The position numbers were made by a program, and so were the translations under genes. Of a stretch of 64,000 nucleotides of DNA, positions 48,568-56,119 are shown piece after piece (position 1 is the stretch's first letter; each line of letters opens with the position of its first letter). The notes under the pieces were generated by a model, which was not told where the DNA came from, ran no database searches, and saw only the letters and a list, made by a program, of their open reading frames with translations. The stretch is from Lactobacillus panisapium (lineage in GTDB: Bacteria; Bacillota; Bacilli; Lactobacillales; Lactobacillaceae): contig NZ_CP048268.1 of NCBI RefSeq assembly GCF_019469265.1, positions 713,501-777,500 on the forward strand, written 5' to 3'.

Positions 48568-49503
48568 ATGGCAAGCTATGCGAGCAAGGTAAAAAAGGAG
48601 TTAACGTCGCTACCAATTCATCCTGAGCATGCAAAAGCTGAGTTAGCGGCATTTTTACGAATGAACGGCGTGTTAAACTTTCATGATCACATGTTTAGCC
48701 TTGATATTACGACCGAAAATCCCGCAATTGCGCGTCGCATTTTTTCTTTAATTAAAACTGCATATAAGGTCGAACCATTATTAATAGTTTCACGAAAAAT
48801 GAAGCTTAAGAAAAATAATCAATACTTGGTTCGACTGCAAAATCACGTTAAAGAAATTCTGACAAATTTGGAAATTTTAACTCCCGAGGCAGGATTAATT
48901 ACCCGTATTCCCAAAAGAATTATTAATTCGCGTGAAGGTGCTATGTCTTATTTGCGAGGTGCATTTTTGGCCAGTGGCAGCGTTAATAACCCTGAAACAA
49001 GTCGTTACCACCTTGAAATCTATTCTGCTTATGAGGATCATAATAATGATCTGCTTAAGCTGATGAATCATTATTTTAAGCTTAATGCGAAAACAACTAA
49101 GCGGCGGCGGGGTTATATCGTCTACTTAAAAGAAGCTGAAAAAATTGGTGATTTTTTACATATAACTGGTGCAATTAATGCCATGCTTTCTTTTGAGGAT
49201 CTCAGAATAATGCGTGATATGCGGAATTCAGTTAACCGATTGGTTAATTGTGATACGGCTAATTTGAAAAAAACGGCAACGGCTGCCGCTAAACAAGTTG
49301 AAGACATTGAGCTGATTGATAATAAAATTGGCTTAGAAAACATTCCCGAAAAATTACAGGGAATAGCCCGTCTGCGATTACAGAACCCGGAACTTTCCTT
49401 AAAAGAAGTAGCCGAAAAAGTACCAGATGGACCGATTTCGAAGTCGGGCGCTAATCATCGGTTTGCCAAACTGCATGAGATGGCTGAAACATTAAATGAA
49501 TAA
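48568..49503 (+). CDS. whiA: WhiA family regulator
   Basis: 311 residues. N-terminal LAGLIDADG-like homing-endonuclease fold split into two halves (LAAFLRMNG near 26-34; YLRGAFLASGSV near 128-139) without nuclease activity expected, and a C-terminal helix-turn-helix (LSLKEVAEKVPDGPISKSGANHRFAKL). In Bacillus WhiA influences chromosome segregation and division. It starts 3 bp after the glmR stop. Closed by a strong terminator. Confidence 0.95.
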   Translation: MASYASKVKKELTSLPIHPEHAKAELAAFLRMNGVLNFHDHMFSLDITTENPAIARRIFSLIKTAYKVEPLLIVSRKMKLKKNNQYLVRLQNHVKEILTNLEILTPEAGLITRIPKRIINSREGAMSYLRGAFLASGSVNNPETSRYHLEIYSAYEDHNNDLLKLMNHYFKLNAKTTKRRRGYIVYLKEAEKIGDFLHITGAINAMLSFEDLRIMRDMRNSVNRLVNCDTANLKKTATAAAKQVEDIELIDNKIGLENIPEKLQGIARLRLQNPELSLKEVAEKVPDGPISKSGANHRFAKLHEMAETLNE

Positions 49504-49505
49504 CA

Positions 49506-49538
49506 AAAAGAGCTTTGAAAATTATTCAAAGCTCTTTT
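49506..49538. terminator. Bidirectional terminator between whiA and clpP
   Basis: AAAAGAGCTTTGAA-(5 nt)-TTCAAAGCTCTTTT, a 14-bp stem that can serve both convergent genes. Confidence 0.9.
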
Positions 49539-49555
49539 AATTTGGCTGTATTTAA

Positions 49556-50140
49556 CTATTTCTTTTGATTAACCATAATTTCGTCAATCAAACCATAATC
49601 TTTTGCTTCTTCAGCAGTCAAGTAGTTGTCACGTTCAGTATCCTTTTGGATCTTTTCTAGTGGCTGACCAGTTGTCTCGTGTAAAATCTTATTGATCTTT
49701 TCACGACTCTTTAAGATCTCATTGGCTGCAATTTGAATATCAGTTTGTTGACCTTGTGCGCCACCCAAAGGTTGGTGAATCAAGACGGTTGAGTTTGGCA
49801 AAGCAAAACGCTTACCCTTAGCTCCACTGGTTAAAAGAATTGATGCCATTGATGCAGCCATTCCAATTGCAATGGTTGAAACATCTGATTTGATAAAGTT
49901 CATGGTGTCCATGATTGCCAAACCAGAAGTAATTACTCCACCTGGTGAATTAATGTATAGTGAAATGTCCTTTGTGTTGTCTTGGGCATCAAGGAATAAT
50001 AATTGGGCAATAATTGAATTGGCCATATCATCATTAATCTCACCACTAAGCATAATAATTCTATCTTTTAACAAGCGTGAATATATGTCATAAGCACGCT
50101 CACCACGGGCAGTTTGTTCAATAACTGTAGGTACAAGCAT
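49556..50140 (-). CDS. clpP: ATP-dependent Clp protease proteolytic subunit
   Basis: 194 residues from the ATG at 50140, behind GGAGG; the in-frame extension upstream would run over the operator. The catalytic triad is complete: Ser in GMAASMAS (about 93-100), His in LIHQPLGG (about 120-127), and the Asp further on. ClpP forms tetradecamers fed by ClpX, ClpC or ClpE and removes damaged proteins. It is convergent with whiA. Promoter and CIRCE operator upstream show heat-shock control by HrcA. Confidence 0.97.
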   Translation of the reverse strand: MLVPTVIEQTARGERAYDIYSRLLKDRIIMLSGEINDDMANSIIAQLLFLDAQDNTKDISLYINSPGGVITSGLAIMDTMNFIKSDVSTIAIGMAASMASILLTSGAKGKRFALPNSTVLIHQPLGGAQGQQTDIQIAANEILKSREKINKILHETTGQPLEKIQKDTERDNYLTAEEAKDYGLIDEIMVNQKK

Positions 50141-50172
50141 ATTTCTACCTCCTGAATTAAAATTCATATCTA

Positions 50173-50199
50173 TTAGCACTCTAATAAGTACAGTGCTAA
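50173..50199 (-). promoter_or_regulatory. CIRCE operator of clpP
   Basis: TTAGCACTC-N9-CAGTGCTAA differs at a single base from the HrcA consensus TTAGCACTC-N9-GAGTGCTAA and lies over the predicted clpP transcription start. Confidence 0.88.
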
Positions 50200-50227
50200 T
50201 TAAATCACTTACATCAAAACCTGTCAA
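50199..50227 (-). promoter_or_regulatory. clpP promoter
   Basis: On the minus strand TTGACA (50227-50222), 17 bp, TTTAAT (50204-50199), directly followed by the CIRCE element. Confidence 0.75.
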
Positions 50228-50312
50228 TGAAAGTGTATTAATTTTGTATTCTAAGTTACAACATTCTTATTATATAATACGAAGAGTAAACTAAATTTTT
50301 GGAGGAATAATT

Positions 50313-52079
50313 TTGAAGCTTATTAAAAAAATAGCAACAATGACGACAGCATTGATAGTCTGCTTACCAGCAACGACTGGATTGTGTGCAACTCCAGTTG
50401 TAGCTGATTCCAGTACTACGCAGCAAACACCGGCACAAAACAATTCTAATAAGAATTCTGTCTCTGATACAGTTGACAATAATGAAAATAATGGTGAAAG
50501 TGCTGACGATGACGACGGCAACGGTAATAGTAATACAGATGCAAAAACACCGACTAATCCGAAGAACCCTAATGATGGGGATAATGGCGATCAAGACAAA
50601 GAAAATAAAAAGAAGCCAAAGCAGATTATTACTGGTTATGCCATGATGACTAAAGTTGCCGGTAATAAGAATTATAAAGTTTGGCAAGACGTTAAAAATG
50701 GTAAGGTTGTCAAAAAAGTCGCTGACGGCATCAATTTTCAATACAATCACATTCAATCTGACCAATTGATTGAAACAAAGAAATACCGCTACTGGCGAAT
50801 TTATGTTGACGGTCGTAAGGTCGGCTATGTCAATGAAAATTATTTTGCAAGAAATGAAATTGCTGTCCCTAAAACAGTCACTTTAGTTCGTAATGATGGC
50901 TATGAATTTCCTACAAGAGATGCTATTTCCTATGCAACTAACTATATGGGAACAGTAATTGACAATGATAATGTCAAGGTGTCGCGTGATACTATACCAT
51001 GTGCTACTCCAAAAACTTATAAAGTAAAATATACATATGGTAAGGCTACTGCTACTGTTAAAGTTACGGTTAGAAAGAGTACTAAAGAGGGAATTGCCGA
51101 CCCAGACGTAACTAACAGTTTACCAGCTCAACCAGGTACTAATGATCACCAAGCATGGAAAACACACTATGGTTCTTCAGTAAATTATGTTAGTCCAACT
51201 GAATATTCACCGGAAACTGAAAAACACACTTTGACAAGTGGTAATTTAACGCTGAAGACTAAATTCTATCAACCAGTTTTACTCAGTGTCAAAGATCCTA
51301 GTGATGATAATATTAACCGTGTAGGTCATATCCCAGAAGGCGTTACTGTGTCAAAGGGATGGGCATACACTAGTTTATTAAGCCATACATATTTAAGATC
51401 AGGACACATTGTGGGTTATGATTTAAATAAACTAACTAGTCCTTATAACGCCCAATACTTACTCGATATGTCACAAAAGGATTTTAACAATTATGTAAAA
51501 CACGTTAAAGTTAGTCCTTATATTCCAATTGGACATGGTCAAGCCATGGGTTCAAGTGACAAATATATCTATGTTTTGAACAATGACAATACTTTGAAAG
51601 AGAGCAGCGATTCTGAAGAATTATTACAAATTCGGAAGAGTGATATGCAAATTAATAAGATTTGGACCATTAAGACTTGGGTTGGTGACCAAGACAATCC
51701 ACGTTACTTCCATAACGGTGTTGTGATGAATGATTATGAAATGTATACTGTTTATCACGATGTTAAGAATAATCGCTATGAATATTGGCAATTAACTCGT
51801 ACTGGTGACAACTGGTATCCAAAATTAGTTGGAAAAACAGATGGTAATTTTGTTAATAACAACTCTCCTGTTCAAGGATTTACCTACGATCCTGAACATA
51901 AGAACTTCTATCTTGCCTTTAATGATTTAATCTTTAAGATCGGTCGTGACGGCACATTAAAAGATCATTATTCATTTGATACAGGTCGCGAGATTGAAGG
52001 AATTTCGGTCAATAACGGGCAATTATATGTTAATTTAGCTCAAAGAGCTGAATTGTTAGTAAGTATGAAAATCGATTGA
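50313..52079 (+). CDS. Secreted GW-like/Ig-like protein, paralogue A
   Basis: 588 residues from a TTG start with GGAGG 7 nt upstream. A signal peptide (about 1-32) is followed by a low-complexity N/D/K/S/T-rich linker (about 33-106). Next come a GW/SH3-like module (about 112-180, ending GRKVGYVNENYFARNE), an Ig-like strand-rich module (about 182-265) and a C-terminal domain of about 300 residues shared with paralogues B and C. Shared motifs are KVSPYI, GHGQAMGSS, LLQIRKSDM, SPVQGFTYD, REIEG. The repeated strand pattern and paired EGI/EGV motifs suggest a beta-propeller. No LPXTG; wall binding probably by the GW-like part. I do not recognise the C-terminal family. Promoter: TTCTAA, 18 bp, TATAAT (50249-50278). 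It ends at a strong terminator abutting a fur fragment. Confidence 0.85.
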   Translation: MKLIKKIATMTTALIVCLPATTGLCATPVVADSSTTQQTPAQNNSNKNSVSDTVDNNENNGESADDDDGNGNSNTDAKTPTNPKNPNDGDNGDQDKENKKKPKQIITGYAMMTKVAGNKNYKVWQDVKNGKVVKKVADGINFQYNHIQSDQLIETKKYRYWRIYVDGRKVGYVNENYFARNEIAVPKTVTLVRNDGYEFPTRDAISYATNYMGTVIDNDNVKVSRDTIPCATPKTYKVKYTYGKATATVKVTVRKSTKEGIADPDVTNSLPAQPGTNDHQAWKTHYGSSVNYVSPTEYSPETEKHTLTSGNLTLKTKFYQPVLLSVKDPSDDNINRVGHIPEGVTVSKGWAYTSLLSHTYLRSGHIVGYDLNKLTSPYNAQYLLDMSQKDFNNYVKHVKVSPYIPIGHGQAMGSSDKYIYVLNNDNTLKESSDSEELLQIRKSDMQINKIWTIKTWVGDQDNPRYFHNGVVMNDYEMYTVYHDVKNNRYEYWQLTRTGDNWYPKLVGKTDGNFVNNNSPVQGFTYDPEHKNFYLAFNDLIFKIGRDGTLKDHYSFDTGREIEGISVNNGQLYVNLAQRAELLVSMKID

Positions 52080-52092
52080 TTTGAATAAAGTA

Positions 52093-52121
52093 AAAAGCAA
52101 GAACAGTTAGTTCTTGCTTTT
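52093..52121 (+). terminator. Intrinsic terminator after paralogue A
   Basis: AAAAGCAAGAAC-agtta-GTTCTTGCTTTT, 12-bp perfect stem. Confidence 0.88.
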
Positions 52122-52202
52122 ATTATTCTTTTTTTGACAATCTGGGCAAATATCAAACATCTCCAAGTGACCTGCAGATGTAATAAAACCTGTTTGTTTT
52201 TT
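52119..52202 (-). pseudogene. Duplicated 3' fragment of the fur/perR gene
   Basis: This 84-bp stretch is the same as 53732-53815 (3' part of the intact fur-family gene) except for about four substitutions. Read on the minus strand it encodes QTGFITSAGHLEMFDICPDC and so on, against SASHLEIFGICPDC in the intact gene, three amino-acid changes. Sequence similarity stops abruptly on both sides: at the terminator of paralogue A on one side and at GATTAATT on the other. It is a truncated relic left by a duplication or recombination involving fur, and has no start or reading context. Confidence 0.88.
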
Positions 52203-52288
52203 GATTAATTATCTTATTCTTAATGTATAGATTATATAGTTTTTAGCAAAAAACTAAATACTGCATATTATTTTTTGTTAAAAAGTAC

Positions 52289-52327
52289 TAATATAATACT
52301 GTGTATTTATTTTAATGTATTATATTA
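52289..52327. repeat. 11-bp inverted repeat upstream of HEPN-like gene
   Basis: TAATATAATAC (52289-52299) and GTATTATATTA (52317-52327) are perfect inverted copies separated by 17 bp. The right arm ends four bases before the ribosome binding site AAAGGAAAAG. It could be a dyad operator or a hairpin masking translation initiation. Confidence 0.6.
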
Positions 52328-52343
52328 AGAAAGGAAAAGACAA

Positions 52344-53003
52344 ATGAGCGATTATAAAGATAATGAATTTTATACTTTATTAAAAAATGCAAAGAATGTG
52401 GATGGAACTGGTATTACTACTACTCAAAGATGGTCACCAAGTATAAGAAAAAATGATTTCACATTTTCAAGAGAAATGGTTTCTAAATTAAGTAGTCAAA
52501 GAAATGATGAAATAAAGTCAAATTTTTTTTATAATTTTCAGTATCTTGAATTTTTAAAACTACAAGTATTAGAATTGGTACTAACGCCAGTGTTGAAAGC
52601 GATGATAAAAAAGTCATATATAATTACTGGTGTTTCCATAATAGAACTCTGCTTTACTGTATATTTAGAAAATCTAGGGCATGACCCTAAAGAATCTTTT
52701 TACTCTAAAATTAAGGAAGTAAAAGATGACAATGGAAAAAATTTTTTTAACTTAAGTGATAATGATTTTACTGACATTGATGAATTAAGAAATTCACGTA
52801 ATAAAATTCATCTTGAAGATAAAAAAAATACCATTGATGCTATAACTCGTCATGATATGAATAAAGACTACAATTATTTTGATATCAGTGATAGTCATCA
52901 AATAGAAATGGTTAAGGCCATTTTACTTAAACTTTTTGGTACTGAGAAATCAAAGTTTACAAACAAACCAGAATTATTTAGATCTTTGCTGTCATTGGAC
53001 TAG
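52344..53003 (+). CDS. Orphan protein with HEPN-type Rx6H motif
   Basis: 219 residues, strongly AT-rich codon use unlike its neighbours. The middle region is helical and hydrophobic (FLKLQVLELVL ... SYIITGVSIIELCFTVYL, about 68-110), and residues 147-157 read ELRNSRNKIHL, which fits the HEPN RNase motif R-N-x5-H (R149, H156). HEPN proteins are often RNases in toxin-antitoxin, abortive infection or RNA-binding roles. No cognate MNT antitoxin or effector partner is next to it: the next elements are a decayed IS and fur. The start ATG has AAAGGAAAAG 6-8 nt upstream. I do not recognise the family beyond the motif, so function is inference. Likely acquired horizontally. Confidence 0.75.
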   Translation: MSDYKDNEFYTLLKNAKNVDGTGITTTQRWSPSIRKNDFTFSREMVSKLSSQRNDEIKSNFFYNFQYLEFLKLQVLELVLTPVLKAMIKKSYIITGVSIIELCFTVYLENLGHDPKESFYSKIKEVKDDNGKNFFNLSDNDFTDIDELRNSRNKIHLEDKKNTIDAITRHDMNKDYNYFDISDSHQIEMVKAILLKLFGTEKSKFTNKPELFRSLLSLD

Positions 53004-53049
53004 GCTTTTACATATTCTTGAAAAAATAGCTTTTTAAATAGAAAAACAG

Positions 53050-53681
53050 ACAAAGTAGATATAAATTGATGTAAACCCTAAAATTAGGACACTTTATTAG
53101 CTGCTAAATGAGGACCAACTTCCGATATTCAATCGGAGCTAGTCCTTTTAGTTTAGTTTTAATTCTTTTCTACTCAATGTAGTTTCTGATTGCGTCCTTC
53201 CAGTTCATTGAGATTTTTAAATTGCTTTTCAAAACCATAAAACTTTTCTCGCTTGAGTACGAAGAAGACTTCCATTTACTCATCATTAAAAGAATTGCCC
53301 TTGATGAGGAGTTAATGCCATGATTTTTGAGTCACACCTTTTTTAACATATCCATGGTCTGATTAAGATTAGGACTGCAAGAAATACCCATCAATGATCG
53401 GTGATAAGTAGGTCTTTTGCCTATTGAGCTTAAACTCAGTTATAGCTGAATACCATTTGTGATTGGGATAAAACACACTAAAGTTACGTTTGATCAAAGT
53501 CAACAAGTAATCAATATTAGACCTGTCAACCTGATAACGCTGACTTAATTCAGCAAAACCAATTTGATAATCATGCCAAAGATGATAGATTTCAATTTTT
53601 ATCTTGCTTAGATAATTTAGCCATAAAAATAACCCCAAAATTTGTCCTAAATTTGGGAGGTAACTTCAAATATCTACTTTG
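53050..53681 (-). mobile_element. Decayed IS3-family insertion element
   Basis: Minus-strand reading shows pieces of an IS3/IS150-type transposase: an orfA-like N-terminus (KIEIYHLWHDYQIGFAELS..., start near 53638), then an orfB remnant with SPIIDGY, and after frameshifts and stops NLNQTMDML, KREKFYG, KNLNELE. Most of the central part is deleted, so the element is about 0.6 kb instead of 1.2-1.5 kb. Inner ends CCCTAAAATTAGGACA (53076-53091) and TGTCCTAAATTTGGG (53643-53657) are inverted copies, and outer 12-bp CAAAGTAGATAT (53050-53061) is inverted exactly at 53670-53681. No intact transposase remains. Confidence 0.82.
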
Positions 53682-53695
53682 TTTATTTTTACATC

Positions 53696-54172
53696 TTAGT
53701 GGTTAATGTGTCTGATCTTTTGGTTATCTCGTTTATTATTCTTTTTTTGACAATCTGGGCAAATACCAAAAATCTCCAGGTGACTTGCAGATGTAATAAA
53801 ACCTGTTTGTTTTTCTGCCTCAGCGCGCATTCGATTTTCAACCGTTTCAAAATCTGGATAATAAACATCTGCAATCTTGCCACATTGTTTACAAATGATA
53901 TGAAAATGGGGCTCGACAAAGTAGTCATAATGAAGAGAATCATCACTATTCTTAATTTCAATCACTATTCCTGCATCGACTAGTTTATTCAAAGTATTAT
54001 AAACAGTAGCACGGTAAGTAGGTTCGTTACCACTGATTGCCTGAAAAATAGTACTAGCGGTGGGATGATTATGGTGCGACATTAAGTATTGTAAAATTTT
54101 TAAACGAGGCTTGGTAACCTTTAAATTATGTTGGCGCAATAAATTTTCTGCATCTGTTAAATGTTCCGACAT
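53696..54172 (-). CDS. Fur/PerR-family metalloregulator
   Basis: 158 residues. Start placed at ATG 54172, nine bases after GAGGAG; an ATG nine bases earlier touches that site. Winged helix: KVTKPRLKILQYL ... YRATVYNTLNKLVDAGIV. Metal part: HYDYFVEPHFHIICKQCGKIADVYYPD, with a C-x2-C zinc site (CKQC) and second pair CPDC. The HFH followed by Asp in IAD resembles PerR-type regulatory Fe/Mn ligands, so a peroxide or iron sensor is likely; PerR versus Fur cannot be settled by eye. The C-terminal tail is basic (KKNNKRDNQKIRHINH). Its 3' end is duplicated at 52119-52202. Confidence 0.9.
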   Translation of the reverse strand: MSEHLTDAENLLRQHNLKVTKPRLKILQYLMSHHNHPTASTIFQAISGNEPTYRATVYNTLNKLVDAGIVIEIKNSDDSLHYDYFVEPHFHIICKQCGKIADVYYPDFETVENRMRAEAEKQTGFITSASHLEIFGICPDCQKKNNKRDNQKIRHINH

Positions 54173-54419
54173 GAAGATCATCTCCTCAGACTTTTTACAC
54201 CTAGTTTAGCATTAAATTATAGAAAAAAGCTGATTCTACATAATCAGTTTAATTATTTTTTAGTTGACTGATCAAAATATTTGAGCTAATTCTAGCTCGT
54301 TATCAATGTGATTAGCAAATAAACAGTTTTTTGCGCTAATTTGATTTAATAACTATTGCTTTAGTCATATAAAAGTGCAAAACTATACTTATAGTTTTAT
54401 ATAGAAAGGTGAAAAGTAG
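54173..54419. promoter_or_regulatory. Divergent region between fur/perR and paralogue B
   Basis: Holds on the minus strand a small hairpin CTGATT-(6)-AATCAG followed by T6 (54224-54247), which could terminate or attenuate transcription into fur. A perfect palindrome GAGCTA-attc-TAGCTC lies at 54283-54298. The paralogue B promoter TTTAGT, 18 bp, TATACT (54360-54389) has AAAAGTG in its spacer. Confidence 0.45.
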
Positions 54420-55946
54420 ATGAAGAAAAAGTTGAAGCATAATTTACTAATTGCCAGCGCTACAGTTGCAATTAGCTTATTTTTTGTGGGGAGTAATTCA
54501 AATATTCAGGCAAAAAACTACCATCAAGCTGTAACTAAGATCGCAGGAGATGGTAATTTTGCTGTTTATCATCGTGTATCCAAGAATGGTCCAGCAGGTA
54601 AGTTTACCTCGACTAAATATTTTAAGCATGGCCAAATTCAGTCAAAGCAATCGTTAGCGACAAAAAAGGGGACATTTTGGAAAATTATCGTTGATGGTCA
54701 TCCTGTAGGCTGGGTGAACCAAAACTTTTTTGCAAGAAATGAAATTTCTGTGGCCAAAAAAGTTAGTTTAGTCCAAAATAGTGATTTTTCATTTAAGACC
54801 CGGGATGCAATTAATTATGTGACTGATAGTGCTGGTACTGCCGTAAATACTGGTAAAGTAAGTGTATCAAAAGCAAGCGTTAGTTCCGCAACTCCTGGTA
54901 AGACTACTATTGAATATCAATATGGTAAGGCTAAGGCTAGTGTAGATGTAACCGTGCGTGATGATAAAAATGAAGGTATCAGTCGAGCAGCTTTAACACC
55001 TAAGAACGGTCCAAAAGAAGTAGCAACATGGAAGGGTAGTTCAAAGTCATCTTCTAGAAACTGGAATGCTGCGCATCACTATACTTCAGAAACTAGGGCA
55101 AATACTTTTCATGCAAATGGTTTAACCTTAAAAACCAAGTTGTTCCAACCACGATTTGTCAGCCTGGGATATCATGAAGCTGGTGATCAAATGGGCCAAG
55201 TAGGTGTAATACCTGAAGGTATTTCTGTTAACGGCCCTGACTTCACTGTTGCTCTATTTAAATCCAGTCATGATCAAAATGGTCATTTAGTGACTTACAA
55301 TTTAAATCATGTTAACAAGTTTACTGCTCAAAACTTAGCAAATCTAAAATGGTCTACTTTTAAACGTTATGCCGCAAATATTAAAGTTAGCCCATACATC
55401 AAATTAGGCCACGGACAGGCTATTGGCTCTTCAGCTGATTATATTTATGTCATTGCTAATAATAATACTGCAAGTAATTCTAGTGCGTCAGAAGAGATCT
55501 TACAAATTCGTAAATCGGATATGAAGATTAATCAGATTTGGAGTTTTAGAATTTGGAGTGGAGCTTTCCCACGTTATATTCATAATGCTACGTTTGACGG
55601 TGACAACACAATGTACTGCTTATTCCATAATGGCGGCAACGGCTATTATGAATACTGGAAAGTAACCAGAAATGGTGATACTTGGACCCCAGAAGAAGTA
55701 GGAGCCACCAAGGGTAATTTTGTAAGTAATCATTCACCAGTTCAAGGTTTTACTTATGATTCGAACCGTAAGCAATTCTATATTGGGTTTAATGATTATA
55801 TTTTCAGAGTTGACCAAAATGGTACGTATAAGAAAACTTATCATTTTAACGTTAAACGTGAGATTGAAGGATTATCAGCAGCTGGTAATAAACTTTACGT
55901 AGAATTTGCTCAACGTGGGGAATTAACTGCTGGTCAAATTAAATAA
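54420..55946 (+). CDS. Secreted GW-like/Ig-like protein, paralogue B
   Basis: 508 residues: signal peptide about 1-31 (cut after SNIQA), GW/SH3-like module about 37-105 (IVDGHPVGWVNQNFFARNE), Ig-like module about 107-185 (VSLVQNSDFSF ... KASVDVTV) and the C-terminal domain about 220-508. It lacks the low-complexity linker of paralogue A and is much closer to paralogue C than to A. Conserved blocks are GQVGVIPEGI, KVSPYIKLGHGQAIGSS, EILQIRKSDM, PRYIHNATF, SPVQGFTYD, REIEGLS, EFAQRGELTAG. Exported through Sec; likely loosely bound to the wall. Function unknown. Its promoter shows a TTTAG-N19-20-TAxTAT/TATACT arrangement with AAAAGTG, shared with paralogue C. Confidence 0.88.
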   Translation: MKKKLKHNLLIASATVAISLFFVGSNSNIQAKNYHQAVTKIAGDGNFAVYHRVSKNGPAGKFTSTKYFKHGQIQSKQSLATKKGTFWKIIVDGHPVGWVNQNFFARNEISVAKKVSLVQNSDFSFKTRDAINYVTDSAGTAVNTGKVSVSKASVSSATPGKTTIEYQYGKAKASVDVTVRDDKNEGISRAALTPKNGPKEVATWKGSSKSSSRNWNAAHHYTSETRANTFHANGLTLKTKLFQPRFVSLGYHEAGDQMGQVGVIPEGISVNGPDFTVALFKSSHDQNGHLVTYNLNHVNKFTAQNLANLKWSTFKRYAANIKVSPYIKLGHGQAIGSSADYIYVIANNNTASNSSASEEILQIRKSDMKINQIWSFRIWSGAFPRYIHNATFDGDNTMYCLFHNGGNGYYEYWKVTRNGDTWTPEEVGATKGNFVSNHSPVQGFTYDSNRKQFYIGFNDYIFRVDQNGTYKKTYHFNVKREIEGLSAAGNKLYVEFAQRGELTAGQIK

Positions 55947-55978
55947 AAGCAAATCTATCTAAGGTAGATTAATTAAGA

Positions 55979-56016
55979 ACACACAATTCCTACTAACGAG
56001 AATTGTGTGTTTTATT
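55979..56016 (+). terminator. Intrinsic terminator after paralogue B
   Basis: AACACACAATTC-(10 nt)-GAATTGTGTGTT plus TTATTT. Confidence 0.75.
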
Positions 56017-56070
56017 TGTTAAAATGGTTGTTACTTAATCTTATTAAGACGGTATATTTACCGCGATATA

Positions 56071-56102
56071 AAAAAAGCCACCTATTATAAGGTGGCTTTT
56101 AA
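56071..56102. terminator. Bidirectional terminator before amino acid permease gene
   Basis: AAAAGCCACCT-(4-5 nt)-AGGTGGCTTTT; A-rich and T-rich flanks serve the convergent permease and paralogue B. Confidence 0.85.
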
Positions 56103-56119
56103 CTTGTTTAACTGATAGA

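Noticed and set aside
50141-50227. Extended clpP N-terminus
   Set aside because: It would translate the CIRCE operator and promoter; ATG 50140 has GGAGG and the usual 194-residue length.
53369-53638. Intact small gene of 89 codons on the minus strand
   Set aside because: It is the orfA/orfB remnant of the deleted IS3-family element, not a functional gene.
54205-54225. PerR box upstream of fur
   Set aside because: TATAATTTAAT on the minus strand matches only part of the TTATAATNATTATAA consensus, so it is not reported as an operator.
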